From Natrinema versiforme (GTDB taxonomy: Archaea; Halobacteriota; Halobacteria; Halobacteriales; Natrialbaceae): a stretch of 64,000 bases of DNA. Below are positions 17,575 to 25,173 of the stretch, in pieces. The notes under the pieces are model-generated. The model worked only from the letters and a program-made list of their open reading frames with translations, did no database searches and was not told the DNA's origin. Position numbers and translations under genes: made by a program. Each line of letters begins with the position of its first letter. Positions within the stretch are counted from its first letter, which is position 1. The stretch is taken from positions 2,976,001-3,040,000 of the forward strand of contig NZ_CP040330.1 of NCBI RefSeq assembly GCF_005576615.1. Direction: 5' to 3'.

Positions 17575-18675
17575 TTACCGCATCAGCGGCTGGTTGAAGC
17601 TCCGTTCGCGCTCCATGACGGTCTCCCAGGTTAGTTCACACTCACAGGAGACCTGCTCGAAGACCGAGGGGTCCTGCCGGAGGTCGAAATCCTTGATCGC
17701 CTTCTGGACGTTGTCGTCGCACTCCTGACAGTTGTGCGGGCCGCGATCGGAACCGTGTCCGACCGGGTCCGAGACGACGATGGCGTCGACGTCCGCCGTC
17801 TCCTCGAGCACGTGAGCGACCGACCAGAGCCACGGCGGGCGGTAGCCGTCCTCGAAGTAGAGGTCGTCGACCATGGTGTAGCGCTGGACGTTACAGGGGT
17901 TCATCGAGACGGTGTGACAGCCAGCGACATCGGCACAGCGCTCGATCGAGGAGATCATGTCTTCGACGGCCTCGGACTCGGTGAGGAAGGGCGGCTTCAT
18001 CAGGAGGTAGGCCTTGATGCCGGCCGCGACATCGTCGCCCGCGGCCTCGTCCCCGGCGGCGGCTTCCGCGCAGGCGTCCTCGAAGTCGGCGAAGTCGAAG
18101 TACTTGTTCACGCAGTCGTGGCGCACGCGGTCCGTCGCCGTCTCGAGGCCGATCGCGATGTCGGTGTCGAGCCCGTGCTGAGTGAAATCGCCGATCTTCT
18201 CGCGATTGACGAAGTCCGGCAGCGATTCGACGACGATCCGTTCGCGGTCGGCGAAGGTGTCGGCGATCGCCCGGCGACTCTCCGCGCCGACCTCGCGCTC
18301 GTCGAGGAACGAACCGGAGGTGTAGATCTTGATGAGGTCGGCCGGTTCGTCCGCGTTTTCGGACTCGTGGGCCAGACAGATGTCGATCTGGTCCATCAGG
18401 GCCTCGTGGGAGACCGAGCCGCCGTCGACGCTCTCGGCGACGTAGCCACACATCGTACAGCCGCCGGCGCGGGCCCACCGGCAGCCGCCGGTGTTCAGGA
18501 TGATCGTCAGACTCGACTTGACGCCGTCGGGCGTGTTGTCCTCGTCGAGCCAGACGCGGGTGGGCTCGTGGGGGTCGTAACTGGCCTCCTTTCGGGAGCG
18601 GATCTCCCGCATCGCCTGATTGTGGGCGTCCATGCCCTTGCCCTGCTCGTATACCTCGGGCGTGGGTTTACTCAT
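17575..18675 (-). CDS. Archaeosine biosynthesis radical SAM protein RaSEA
   Basis: Radical SAM partner of ArcS: together they convert the lysine adduct on preQ0-modified tRNA into archaeosine (G+) at position 15. The 366-aa protein has cluster cysteines at 65, 73 and 76 (GGCRWARAGGCTMCGYVAE). Later family segments are KIYTSGSFLDEREV, IAIGLETATDRVRHDCVNKYF, KAYLLMKPPFLTE and MNPCNVQRYTMVDDLYFEDGYRPPWLWS. Met5 of the longest frame (18675) is the natural start. tgtA and arcS lie within 9 kb, so the whole pathway is here. Confidence 0.92.
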   Translation of the reverse strand: MSKPTPEVYEQGKGMDAHNQAMREIRSRKEASYDPHEPTRVWLDEDNTPDGVKSSLTIILNTGGCRWARAGGCTMCGYVAESVDGGSVSHEALMDQIDICLAHESENADEPADLIKIYTSGSFLDEREVGAESRRAIADTFADRERIVVESLPDFVNREKIGDFTQHGLDTDIAIGLETATDRVRHDCVNKYFDFADFEDACAEAAAGDEAAGDDVAAGIKAYLLMKPPFLTESEAVEDMISSIERCADVAGCHTVSMNPCNVQRYTMVDDLYFEDGYRPPWLWSVAHVLEETADVDAIVVSDPVGHGSDRGPHNCQECDDNVQKAIKDFDLRQDPSVFEQVSCECELTWETVMERERSFNQPLMR

Positions 18676-18836
18676 TAGGAAACGCAAGCGGTCCAGCGCC
18701 TAAAGCGCCTTCGTCTGTGACCGGTCGCGGCCGCCGTACAGCGCGGTATCATCGCAGGGCAGCACACAGCAGGCGCAGCCGGGGTTCGCAACGAGGCTCG
18801 CAGAAAAACGGAGTATGCGGTACCGCCGAACGCAGG

Positions 18837-20204
18837 TTAGGCTTCGCTCTCGTTCGCGGAGTCGTCCTCGGTGATTTCGATGTCCGTGTCGTTGTCGTCG
18901 GTTTCGTTATCGTCAGTGTCCGTCTCGTTCATCTCGTCGTCAGACGCCATCGAATCGTCGCTCTCGATGTCCTCGAGTTCGCTCGCGTCGCCGAGCGTGA
19001 GGGTGTCACTGGTCGCGTTCTCGATCGTGATCGAGGACGCGGAGAGGTTCGAGATGGTCTCGCCGGAGCTCTCGTTACTCTCGGTGTCCATCTCGTCGGT
19101 CTCGTTGTCGTCCTCGGAGATCTCGAGATCGTCGCTTTCGTTGTCCGCGGACTCGTTGTCCTCGTCTTCGGAGATCTCGAGGTCGTCGCTCTCGTTCTCC
19201 GTCTCGTTATCGTCCGTACTAGCGCTGTCGTCCGCTTCCTCGACCGAATCGACGGTCATCGATTCGATCGTGATCTCCTCGGCGTCGAACTGCTCGATCG
19301 TAAGTTCCTCGATCTCCTGGGACTCGTTCTCGCTTTCGGTCGACTCGGTGTCGGTCGCGTTGTCGTCCTCGGAGATTTCGAGGTCGTCGCTCTCGCTCTC
19401 CGTCTCGTTGTCGGCCATCGCGGAGTCGTTCGACTCGTTGTCGTCCTCGGAGATCTCGAGGTCGTCGCTCTCGTTGTCCGCGGACTCGTTGTCTGCCATC
19501 GCGGACTCGTTGTCGGCGTCCTCACCGGCGGTCAGCTCCTCGACGGTCAGCGTCTCGACGTCCATCGTCTCGATGGTCAGGTTCTGAACCGTGACCTCGC
19601 TCGCGTTCTCGTCGATCACGGACTCGTTGCTGGAGCTTTCGGTCTCGGACTCGGTGTCGTTCTCGACCGTATCGTCGGCTTCAGCGTCGGCATCCGTGTC
19701 GGTATCCTCGGTCTCGAGGCCGTCCTCGTCGTCGGACGCGTTCATTTCATCGTCGTCGGACGCGTTCATCTCCTCGTCCGTCGACGCGTTGGCCTCACCG
19801 CCCTCTTCGAACTCCTCGAGCGAGACGCCCTCGAGCTCGAGTTGCTCGAACTGGATGTCGGAGAGGGTCACTTCCTCGCTGCTCGCGTTGGACTCGTTGT
19901 CGTCAGCGGTCTCGGTGTCGTTCGATTCGGTGTTGTTGCTCTCGAGTTCGTCCTGGAGTTCCGCGACATCAGCGTCGAACTCCTCGACGTTCAACTCCTC
20001 GATCGTCGCGTTCTCGACCGTGACGTTCTCGAGTTCGAGTGTCTCGACCTGTACGTTCTCGAGCGTCGCGCTCGATTCCGATTCGCCCATGTCTCCGGCG
20101 TCGTCGCCAGCGCCCGCTGTCGCACCGGCGAGGGCAGGACCCCCCGAAAGTGCGACCAGCAGCGCGACGAACACAACGCCAACTTTCTGCGGTCGTGAAA
20201 CCAT
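18837..20204 (-). CDS. Secreted acidic protein with five period-5 blocks (paralog A)
   Basis: A 455-aa exported protein beginning MVSRPQKVGVVFVALLVALS with a Sec signal and cleavage near residue 30. The mature chain is extremely acidic, rich in Asn, Ser, Asp and Glu, with dozens of N-x-S/T sequons. Five blocks of about 25 residues follow a strict pentad, for example LENVQ VETLE LENVT VENAT: aliphatic at positions 1 and 4 and Thr/Glu/Asp at position 5, as in pentapeptide-repeat beta-helices. Linkers repeat ESDDLEISED four times. There is no C-terminal anchor. A paralog is at 50872-52101. Function unknown; cell-surface or extracellular matrix is inference. Confidence 0.85.
   Translation of the reverse strand: MVSRPQKVGVVFVALLVALSGGPALAGATAGAGDDAGDMGESESSATLENVQVETLELENVTVENATIEELNVEEFDADVAELQDELESNNTESNDTETADDNESNASSEEVTLSDIQFEQLELEGVSLEEFEEGGEANASTDEEMNASDDDEMNASDDEDGLETEDTDTDADAEADDTVENDTESETESSSNESVIDENASEVTVQNLTIETMDVETLTVEELTAGEDADNESAMADNESADNESDDLEISEDDNESNDSAMADNETESESDDLEISEDDNATDTESTESENESQEIEELTIEQFDAEEITIESMTVDSVEEADDSASTDDNETENESDDLEISEDEDNESADNESDDLEISEDDNETDEMDTESNESSGETISNLSASSITIENATSDTLTLGDASELEDIESDDSMASDDEMNETDTDDNETDDNDTDIEITEDDSANESEA
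19111..19473 (-). repeat. Four copies of a 30-bp coding repeat (ESDDLEISED)
   Basis: Near-identical 30-mers at 19111-19140, 19165-19194, 19366-19395 and 19444-19473 encode the same acidic decapeptide. Flanking bases coding DNESADNE are also repeated between copies one and four. They lie in the linkers between period-5 blocks and could support slippage or recombination. Confidence 0.8.
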
Positions 20205-20553
20205 GCGCTCTCCCCTACCCCCGGATCCGGGCTAAAACGAGGCGACTGTTACAGGATTATCTCGGAGAAAACCAGTGTTGGAACCGTGCAACGGTCTCTA
20301 ATCTCCGGTTCATCTGTCGCGATCGATGACGATCACAGCCGTCAGGAAGAACGCATTTCCGTGCCGCGATATGGCGCTCATCACGACGGACGAATGCCGT
20401 GCTTGTGGCTGCCGGGATCGCATCGGCGAACGGGACAGAACGGGGCGTTTATCGGTTCTATCAGCCACTGACGCCCGTCCGATCGCCGCGTCTCAGCCGG
20501 ACGGTCGGTCGAAATCCGTCATGACTTACGTCGGACAATCCAACACGCGGTCA
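20205..20553. other. Divergent intergenic region, acidic protein A / tgtA
   Basis: About 350 bp with no supported gene. The end near the acidic protein has the 44-nt element described separately. On the tgtA side there is GTTTATCGG near 20447. tgtA may start at 20521 instead of 20554, which would shorten the gap. Confidence 0.5.
20230..20273 (-). promoter_or_regulatory. Upstream element shared by the two acidic-protein paralogs (copy A)
   Basis: On the minus strand it runs from GGTTTTCTCCG through ATAAT and GTAACAGTC to CGTTTTAGCC and ends 26 nt before the ATG at 20204. The region 50803-50846 matches it at 37 of 44 positions without gaps. CGTTTTAGCC lies at the spacing expected for a TATA box of a leaderless message. 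The conserved upstream half suggests a regulator site. Confidence 0.7.
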
Positions 20554-22029
20554 ATGCGCGAGTGCTTCGAAGTCCGGGATATCGACGCCGGCGGCCGCAT
20601 CGGCGAACTCACCGTTCCCCGAGCCGACGCCACCGTCGAAACCCCGGCCCTGCTGCCGGTGATTAATCCGAATTTGGACACGATCAGCCCTCGCCGGCTC
20701 GCCGACGAGTTCGGCGCGGAGATTCTCATCACGAACTCCTATATTATCCACGGGGACGATACCCTCCGCGAACGCGCGCTCGAGGAGGGCCTGCACGATC
20801 TGCTCGATTTCCCGGGCGCGATCATGACCGACTCGGGTTCGTTCCAGCTCTCGGAGTACGGCGAGATCGATGTCACGACCGAGGAAATCCTCGAATTCCA
20901 GCGCGAGATCGGCTCCGACATCGCCACGCCCGTCGACATTCCGACGCCGCCGGACGTTTCCCGCGATCGCGCCGAAGCCGACCTCGAGACCACACAAGAG
21001 CGACTCGAGATCGCCGAGACCGCCGATACGGGCGAGATGCTCGTCAGCGCACCTGTCCAGGGATCGACCTACCCAGCTCTCCGCGAGCGGGCCGGTAGCC
21101 ACGCCGAGGGGACCGCTCTCGACGTCTTCCCAGTCGGCGCGGTCGTGCCGCTGATGAACGACTACCGGTACGACGACATGATCGACATCGTCGCCGCCGC
21201 AAAACGCGGGCTGGGTGCCGACGCGCCCGTCCACCTCTTCGGTGCCGGCCACCCCATGATGTTCGCGCTCGCCGTCGCGATGGGCTGTGACCTGTTCGAT
21301 TCCGCGGCCTACGCGCTGTACGCCCGCGACGACCGCTATCTCACGGTGCGGGGCACCCGCGCCCTCGACGACCTCGACTACCTCCCCTGTTCGTGTGCCG
21401 TCTGTACCGAGCACTCGCCCGACGAGTTGCGCGCCCTGCCAGACGCCGATCGCGAGACCGAACTCGCCGCCCACAACCTCCACGTCACCTTCGCCGAGAT
21501 CCGCCGGATCAAGCAGGCGATCCGCGCCGGCACCCTCATGGAACTCGTCGAACAGCGCGCCCGTGCCCACCCGACGATGCTCGACGGCTATCGCACGCTG
21601 CTCGATCACGCCGAACAGCTCGAGCGCTCGGACCCCGTCTCGAAGGGCGCGTTCTTCTACACCTCCCACGAGAGCGCCCGCCGACCCGAGGTCGTCCGCC
21701 ATCACCAGCGCCTCGAGCGGCTGTCCGTCCCCGATTCCCTGCTGCTCACCGAAGGCGACGCGCCGCGGGGCGACGAGTTCGACGACTCGTGGCGAGTCGA
21801 ACCGCCCTTCGGCCCCTTCCCGCGGGCGCTCTCGCGGAGCTACCCGCTCACCGCCGAAGTCCCGGACCGGACCGACCGGGCCGCCCTCGAGGCCGCGGCC
21901 GACGGCGTGGCCCGCCTCGTCGAGACGAACCCGGAGACCGCGGTCACCCTCGCCCATCGGGGCTGGCCTGCGGGCGTCCTCGAGCGCGTCCCCGAGGGCG
22001 TCGCGCTCGTCGACCTCGCGTCGGACTGA
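20554..22029 (+). CDS. tgtA: tRNA-guanine(15) transglycosylase TgtA
   Basis: Exchanges guanine 15 of tRNA for preQ0, the first tRNA-level step of archaeosine formation. 491 aa from [19 protein letters not shown]. Catalytic region [13 protein letters not shown] near residue 92, substrate-pocket segment [34 protein letters not shown], and the zinc site CSCAVC with a downstream His. An ATG at 20521 is also in frame; homologs begin at the MRxxFEVRD segment. The PUA domain of other archaeal TgtAs is absent, as in split haloarchaeal enzymes. Confidence 0.95.
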   Translation: MRECFEVRDIDAGGRIGELTVPRADATVETPALLPVINPNLDTISPRRLADEFGAEILITNSYIIHGDDTLRERALEEGLHDLLDFPGAIMTDSGSFQLSEYGEIDVTTEEILEFQREIGSDIATPVDIPTPPDVSRDRAEADLETTQERLEIAETADTGEMLVSAPVQGSTYPALRERAGSHAEGTALDVFPVGAVVPLMNDYRYDDMIDIVAAAKRGLGADAPVHLFGAGHPMMFALAVAMGCDLFDSAAYALYARDDRYLTVRGTRALDDLDYLPCSCAVCTEHSPDELRALPDADRETELAAHNLHVTFAEIRRIKQAIRAGTLMELVEQRARAHPTMLDGYRTLLDHAEQLERSDPVSKGAFFYTSHESARRPEVVRHHQRLERLSVPDSLLLTEGDAPRGDEFDDSWRVEPPFGPFPRALSRSYPLTAEVPDRTDRAALEAAADGVARLVETNPETAVTLAHRGWPAGVLERVPEGVALVDLASD

Positions 22030-22104
22030 GCAGACCTGTCACTCTCCGTCTGCGTGATTTCGAAAACGCCTGCTTCGATACGGCGGGGTCGCGGTGGGGC
22101 GGAA

Positions 22105-22428
22105 TTACGCGTTCGTCAGCGAACCGGGTTCGGAATCGACGACGACCGGTCGGGCGACCGGCGAATCGTCGATCTCGATCGCCACGCCGTCGGTGCAGTC
22201 GACGGTGATCGCGTGGCCGTCGTAGGTGAACTCGAGCCGGCCGCCGCGGGACCCACCGCGTCGAGTGGGCGCGAAGAGGGAATCGAGCGCGTCCGGGTCG
22301 ATCCACTCGTACAGCGGCGGGAGGTCGGTCGGATCCGTCCCCCGGTGGGTCGCAACTGCGCTAACGACGGCAATGCTGACGGACTCGTAGACGCCGTCGC
22401 CGGACGACCCGTTGAATGAAGTACTCAC
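22105..22428 (-). CDS. HalOD1 output-domain protein
   Basis: A 107-aa protein with GTG start (VSTSFNGSSGDGVYESVSI). It has SIAVVSAVATHRGTDPTDLPPLYEWIDPDALDSLFAP and strands LEFTYDGHAITVDCTDGVAIEI, matching the other HalOD1 gene at 12641. The frame is open far upstream, but that part overlaps the divergent 22510 gene and is not coding in style. The 81-bp gap to the TRAM gene suggests a shared divergent promoter. Confidence 0.82.
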   Translation of the reverse strand: MSTSFNGSSGDGVYESVSIAVVSAVATHRGTDPTDLPPLYEWIDPDALDSLFAPTRRGGSRGGRLEFTYDGHAITVDCTDGVAIEIDDSPVARPVVVDSEPGSLTNA

Positions 22429-22509
22429 GATGTCCTCCAACCGACCGGGAGACAAAAGGCTGCCGGCGAGACCGGAACATCGAAGACCGAGGCGACATCC
22501 GGTTCCGGT

Positions 22510-22866
22510 ATGCTCGGCCCGGCAGTACTCGGCGGGAGCGCCATCGTCGCCCTCGTGATCGGATCGTGGCTGTTCAAACGGTTCCGCGGTCGGTCCGCGG
22601 ACGAACGCCGATCGTGGGAACGACACACGGATGCACAGGAGCGCGACCCCCCGGTCGATATCGGAGATGTCGAGGAAACGGCGATCCGCGAGTTCAGCGA
22701 CCACCACTCCGGCGAGCGGCGAGCGGTCTGTAAGATCGAAGGGTTCGTCGTCTTCGTCGAGGACGTGCCCGACGACTGCGACCCGACGGACGTGATCCGG
22801 ATCAAGATCCTCTCGTTCAACCGCGGCCACACGTCGGCGACGGCGACACACCTCGAGACCGTATAA
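22510..22866 (+). CDS. TRAM-domain protein with N-terminal membrane helix
   Basis: A 118-aa protein. Residues 1-22 (MLGPAVLGGSAIVALVIGSW) are a membrane helix followed by Lys/Arg residues. The C-terminal 65 residues match the TRAM beta-barrel pattern: EETAIREFSDHHSGERRAVCKIEGFVVFVEDVP, then DVIRIKILSFNRGHTSATA. TRAM domains bind RNA and occur in tRNA-modifying enzymes and as archaeal RNA chaperones. Membrane tethering is unusual. It lies inside the archaeosine cluster, though a link to it is only inference. Confidence 0.78.
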   Translation: MLGPAVLGGSAIVALVIGSWLFKRFRGRSADERRSWERHTDAQERDPPVDIGDVEETAIREFSDHHSGERRAVCKIEGFVVFVEDVPDDCDPTDVIRIKILSFNRGHTSATATHLETV

Positions 22867-22985
22867 TCGGCTGCGACCGCGGTTTCTCAGCGGTGTTTCG
22901 ATGCCGAGAGCGGACGCTACCGTTGTCGTTCAATCGCTGGCAAAAAGGATGAAATCCGGTTACGCTGCGGATGGTCGGATCGGGA

Positions 22986-24989
22986 CTACGTTCGCTGTCG
23001 GAGGACGAGCGCCGTCAGCAGTCCGGCGATCGCGGCGAGTCCGACGCCGGCACCGAAGCCGGGAATGCTTTCGGACTCTTCCTCTTCAGTCGTTTCGCCG
23101 CTCTCGGCAGAGAGCCCGAGGTAGTTGCGCATTTCGGTGGTGTCAGGTTCGGGGAACTCCTCGTCCCAGTCGCCGGCCTGCCGGACGGTCGTCTCGGAAT
23201 CGACCACGCCGAGGTGCTCGATGTCCGATTTGGTCGCCGACTCGGTGTCGACATCGCCCATATCGTCGACGTGGACGTACATGGACGTGTTCCCATCGGT
23301 CGTTTCGGTTGCGATTCCGCCGATGCCGACGGTACTACTGAGGCTGTCCGCGACCTTGCTCATGTTATCGAACTTCGCGCCACCTTCGACGCGAACCGTG
23401 TCGTCGGTGAGGCTGGCATCGACGCGGGCGACCTCGAGTTCGGAGTCGGCGAGCGTCGAGACGAACTGGTCCGCCTCGGAGGACGACGATGTCGTCGGCC
23501 CGGACTGAGCGGACTGGGCCATCGATTCGAGCGCCTGACTGGCCAGATCCTGTGCCTCGACGTCAAACTGTCCGTCGACCGCGAGCTCGTCGCCGTCGGT
23601 TTCAGCCGTCAGACTGAACGTGACGTCGTTCGGGGTCTCGACGCCTCTGGACTCGAGTTCGTCGATGTAGGCGACCCAGTTTTCGGTGTCGCTCGTGAGT
23701 TCGGCATCGAGCTGGAGTTCGTCGTTCGATGTCTGCTCGACTGTGGCGTCCCACTCGAGTTCCCACGTGAGGTCCGCCGCCTGCTGTGCCTCGAGGGAGG
23801 TTCGGGCGTCCTCGATGTCGGACTGGTTCAGCGCGTCGTTCATCTCGGCCGATTCGGCCAGATCGAGCATGGCGAGGGAGAGTTCGTCGTAGTTCGCGAG
23901 CGCGAACTCCCACTCGATGTCGATCGAGCCGTCGCTCTCGCTCATCGTGAACTCGGCGGTCTCGATCTCGAGGTCGGTGACGCTGGTCGCGATCTCTTCG
24001 GCTTCCGACCGACTCAGGTCCATCGACTGGTCGTTTGCCAGCGTGTCCGTGAGTTGCTCTTCGATTCCGTCATCGATTCCGGTGTACTCGACCGTGAAGT
24101 CGATCTCGAGGCGATCCTCTCCGGTCGATCGCTCCTCGTAGTTGTAGTTCGTGATCTCGATAGTGCTCGTTCCGCCCAGGCGAGTTGCGAGGTCGCCGTA
24201 CTGGCGCTGGAGGGTCTGTTTGGCCTGCTCTCGAGTCTCCCAGTCACCGGATTGGAAGTCGGCGAGATTGCGCTCCCGGGAGACGTCCACGGTGTAGCCG
24301 TCGCTCGTGTCCTGCAGGGAGACGTCCATGTACGTTCCAGTATCGCTGGACGCCATTGGGTCGTCGACGGAAACGCTGCCCGCCGTCTCGAGGCGGTCCG
24401 TCGTAGCGGTCACGTAGCCGCTCGTGCTGACTGCGCCGGTGGACGTGGCGTCGCTCTCGAACGTGCCAGTGGCGGTCGCATCGAACTCGTTCGTCTCGTC
24501 GGAGACCTCACCGGAGACATCGACGGAGAGATCTTTGATGTCCTCCGGTTGCTGCATGACGAGGGACCCGTCACCGGAGAACCCTTGCTGATCGAGGATC
24601 GCCGAGAAGTTCGCCTCCTCGATATCCTCGACGCTGTCGTCATCCTCGATGTCGTCGACGACCAACATGTGGACCAGCCCTTCGCTGGCGTTCATACCCA
24701 GCTTGAACTGGTTGATATCCGAGTCCTCGTCGTCGTATCGGAGGACGGCGCTCCCGTCGTCACGGAGGTACACTTCGTCGGCCGGGTCGAGTTCCGATTC
24801 CGCCTGCGAGATCGTCTCGTACGATTCGACATCGGCAGTGTCCGTCGCTTCGGCGGTCGTCGTCATGCCGCCGTAGACGACCGGCAGCCCCATCGACGCG
24901 ATGCCGACGGCTGCGACCAGCAGGAGGGCGAGGAAGGCTCTGCTGGCGTCGGTCGATTGTCGTCTCGAGTCTGTTGAATCCGATGGCAT
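22986..24989 (-). CDS. Secreted surface protein with PGF-CTERM anchor
   Basis: A 667-aa exported protein. The N-terminus has a positively charged stretch then FLALLLVAAVGIASMGLPVVYG (signal or anchor, residues 18-40). The body is acidic, rich in Thr, Ser and Asp, with beta-strand-like repeats and a helical region (about 350-420). The C-terminus is EEEESES, then PGFGAGVGLAAIAGLLTALV and a basic end LRQRT, the tripartite PGF-CTERM signal cut by archaeosortase A and lipid-linked. No catalytic domain recognised. It lies upstream of and divergent from arcS. Confidence 0.85.
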   Translation of the reverse strand: MPSDSTDSRRQSTDASRAFLALLLVAAVGIASMGLPVVYGGMTTTAEATDTADVESYETISQAESELDPADEVYLRDDGSAVLRYDDEDSDINQFKLGMNASEGLVHMLVVDDIEDDDSVEDIEEANFSAILDQQGFSGDGSLVMQQPEDIKDLSVDVSGEVSDETNEFDATATGTFESDATSTGAVSTSGYVTATTDRLETAGSVSVDDPMASSDTGTYMDVSLQDTSDGYTVDVSRERNLADFQSGDWETREQAKQTLQRQYGDLATRLGGTSTIEITNYNYEERSTGEDRLEIDFTVEYTGIDDGIEEQLTDTLANDQSMDLSRSEAEEIATSVTDLEIETAEFTMSESDGSIDIEWEFALANYDELSLAMLDLAESAEMNDALNQSDIEDARTSLEAQQAADLTWELEWDATVEQTSNDELQLDAELTSDTENWVAYIDELESRGVETPNDVTFSLTAETDGDELAVDGQFDVEAQDLASQALESMAQSAQSGPTTSSSSEADQFVSTLADSELEVARVDASLTDDTVRVEGGAKFDNMSKVADSLSSTVGIGGIATETTDGNTSMYVHVDDMGDVDTESATKSDIEHLGVVDSETTVRQAGDWDEEFPEPDTTEMRNYLGLSAESGETTEEEESESIPGFGAGVGLAAIAGLLTALVLRQRT

Positions 24990-25173
24990 AGTTGTAACTT
25001 CGACTACTAACGCATAAAGGTTAATTTTCCATTATTTCATGAGATGGGTTCAGTCACCGTCTCGAGAAATACATGGGTGAGTGAATACGATAAAGAGGGG
25101 CAAAGGGAGTGGGACCGCTCAGCGGGTCGCTCGCTATCGACAACCTCTTTCGCCCGCCCCGGCCATATCGGGT

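Noticed and set aside
19111-19473. Regularly spaced repeats as a CRISPR array
   Set aside because: Spacing is irregular, repeats are in frame and encode the same peptide, spacers are also coding and no cas gene is near.
18717-20198. Long plus-strand frame (493 aa, Val/Arg/Asp-rich) opposite the acidic protein A
   Set aside because: It is the antisense of a Glu/Asp/Asn/Ser-rich gene, which always yields long Val/Leu/Arg frames; no signal, motif or promoter supports it. The same holds for the minus frame 50878-52020 opposite protein B.
22971-24977. 668-aa plus-strand frame opposite the PGF-CTERM gene
   Set aside because: Antisense shadow: Val/Arg/Asp composition, while the minus strand has signal peptide and PGF-CTERM motif.
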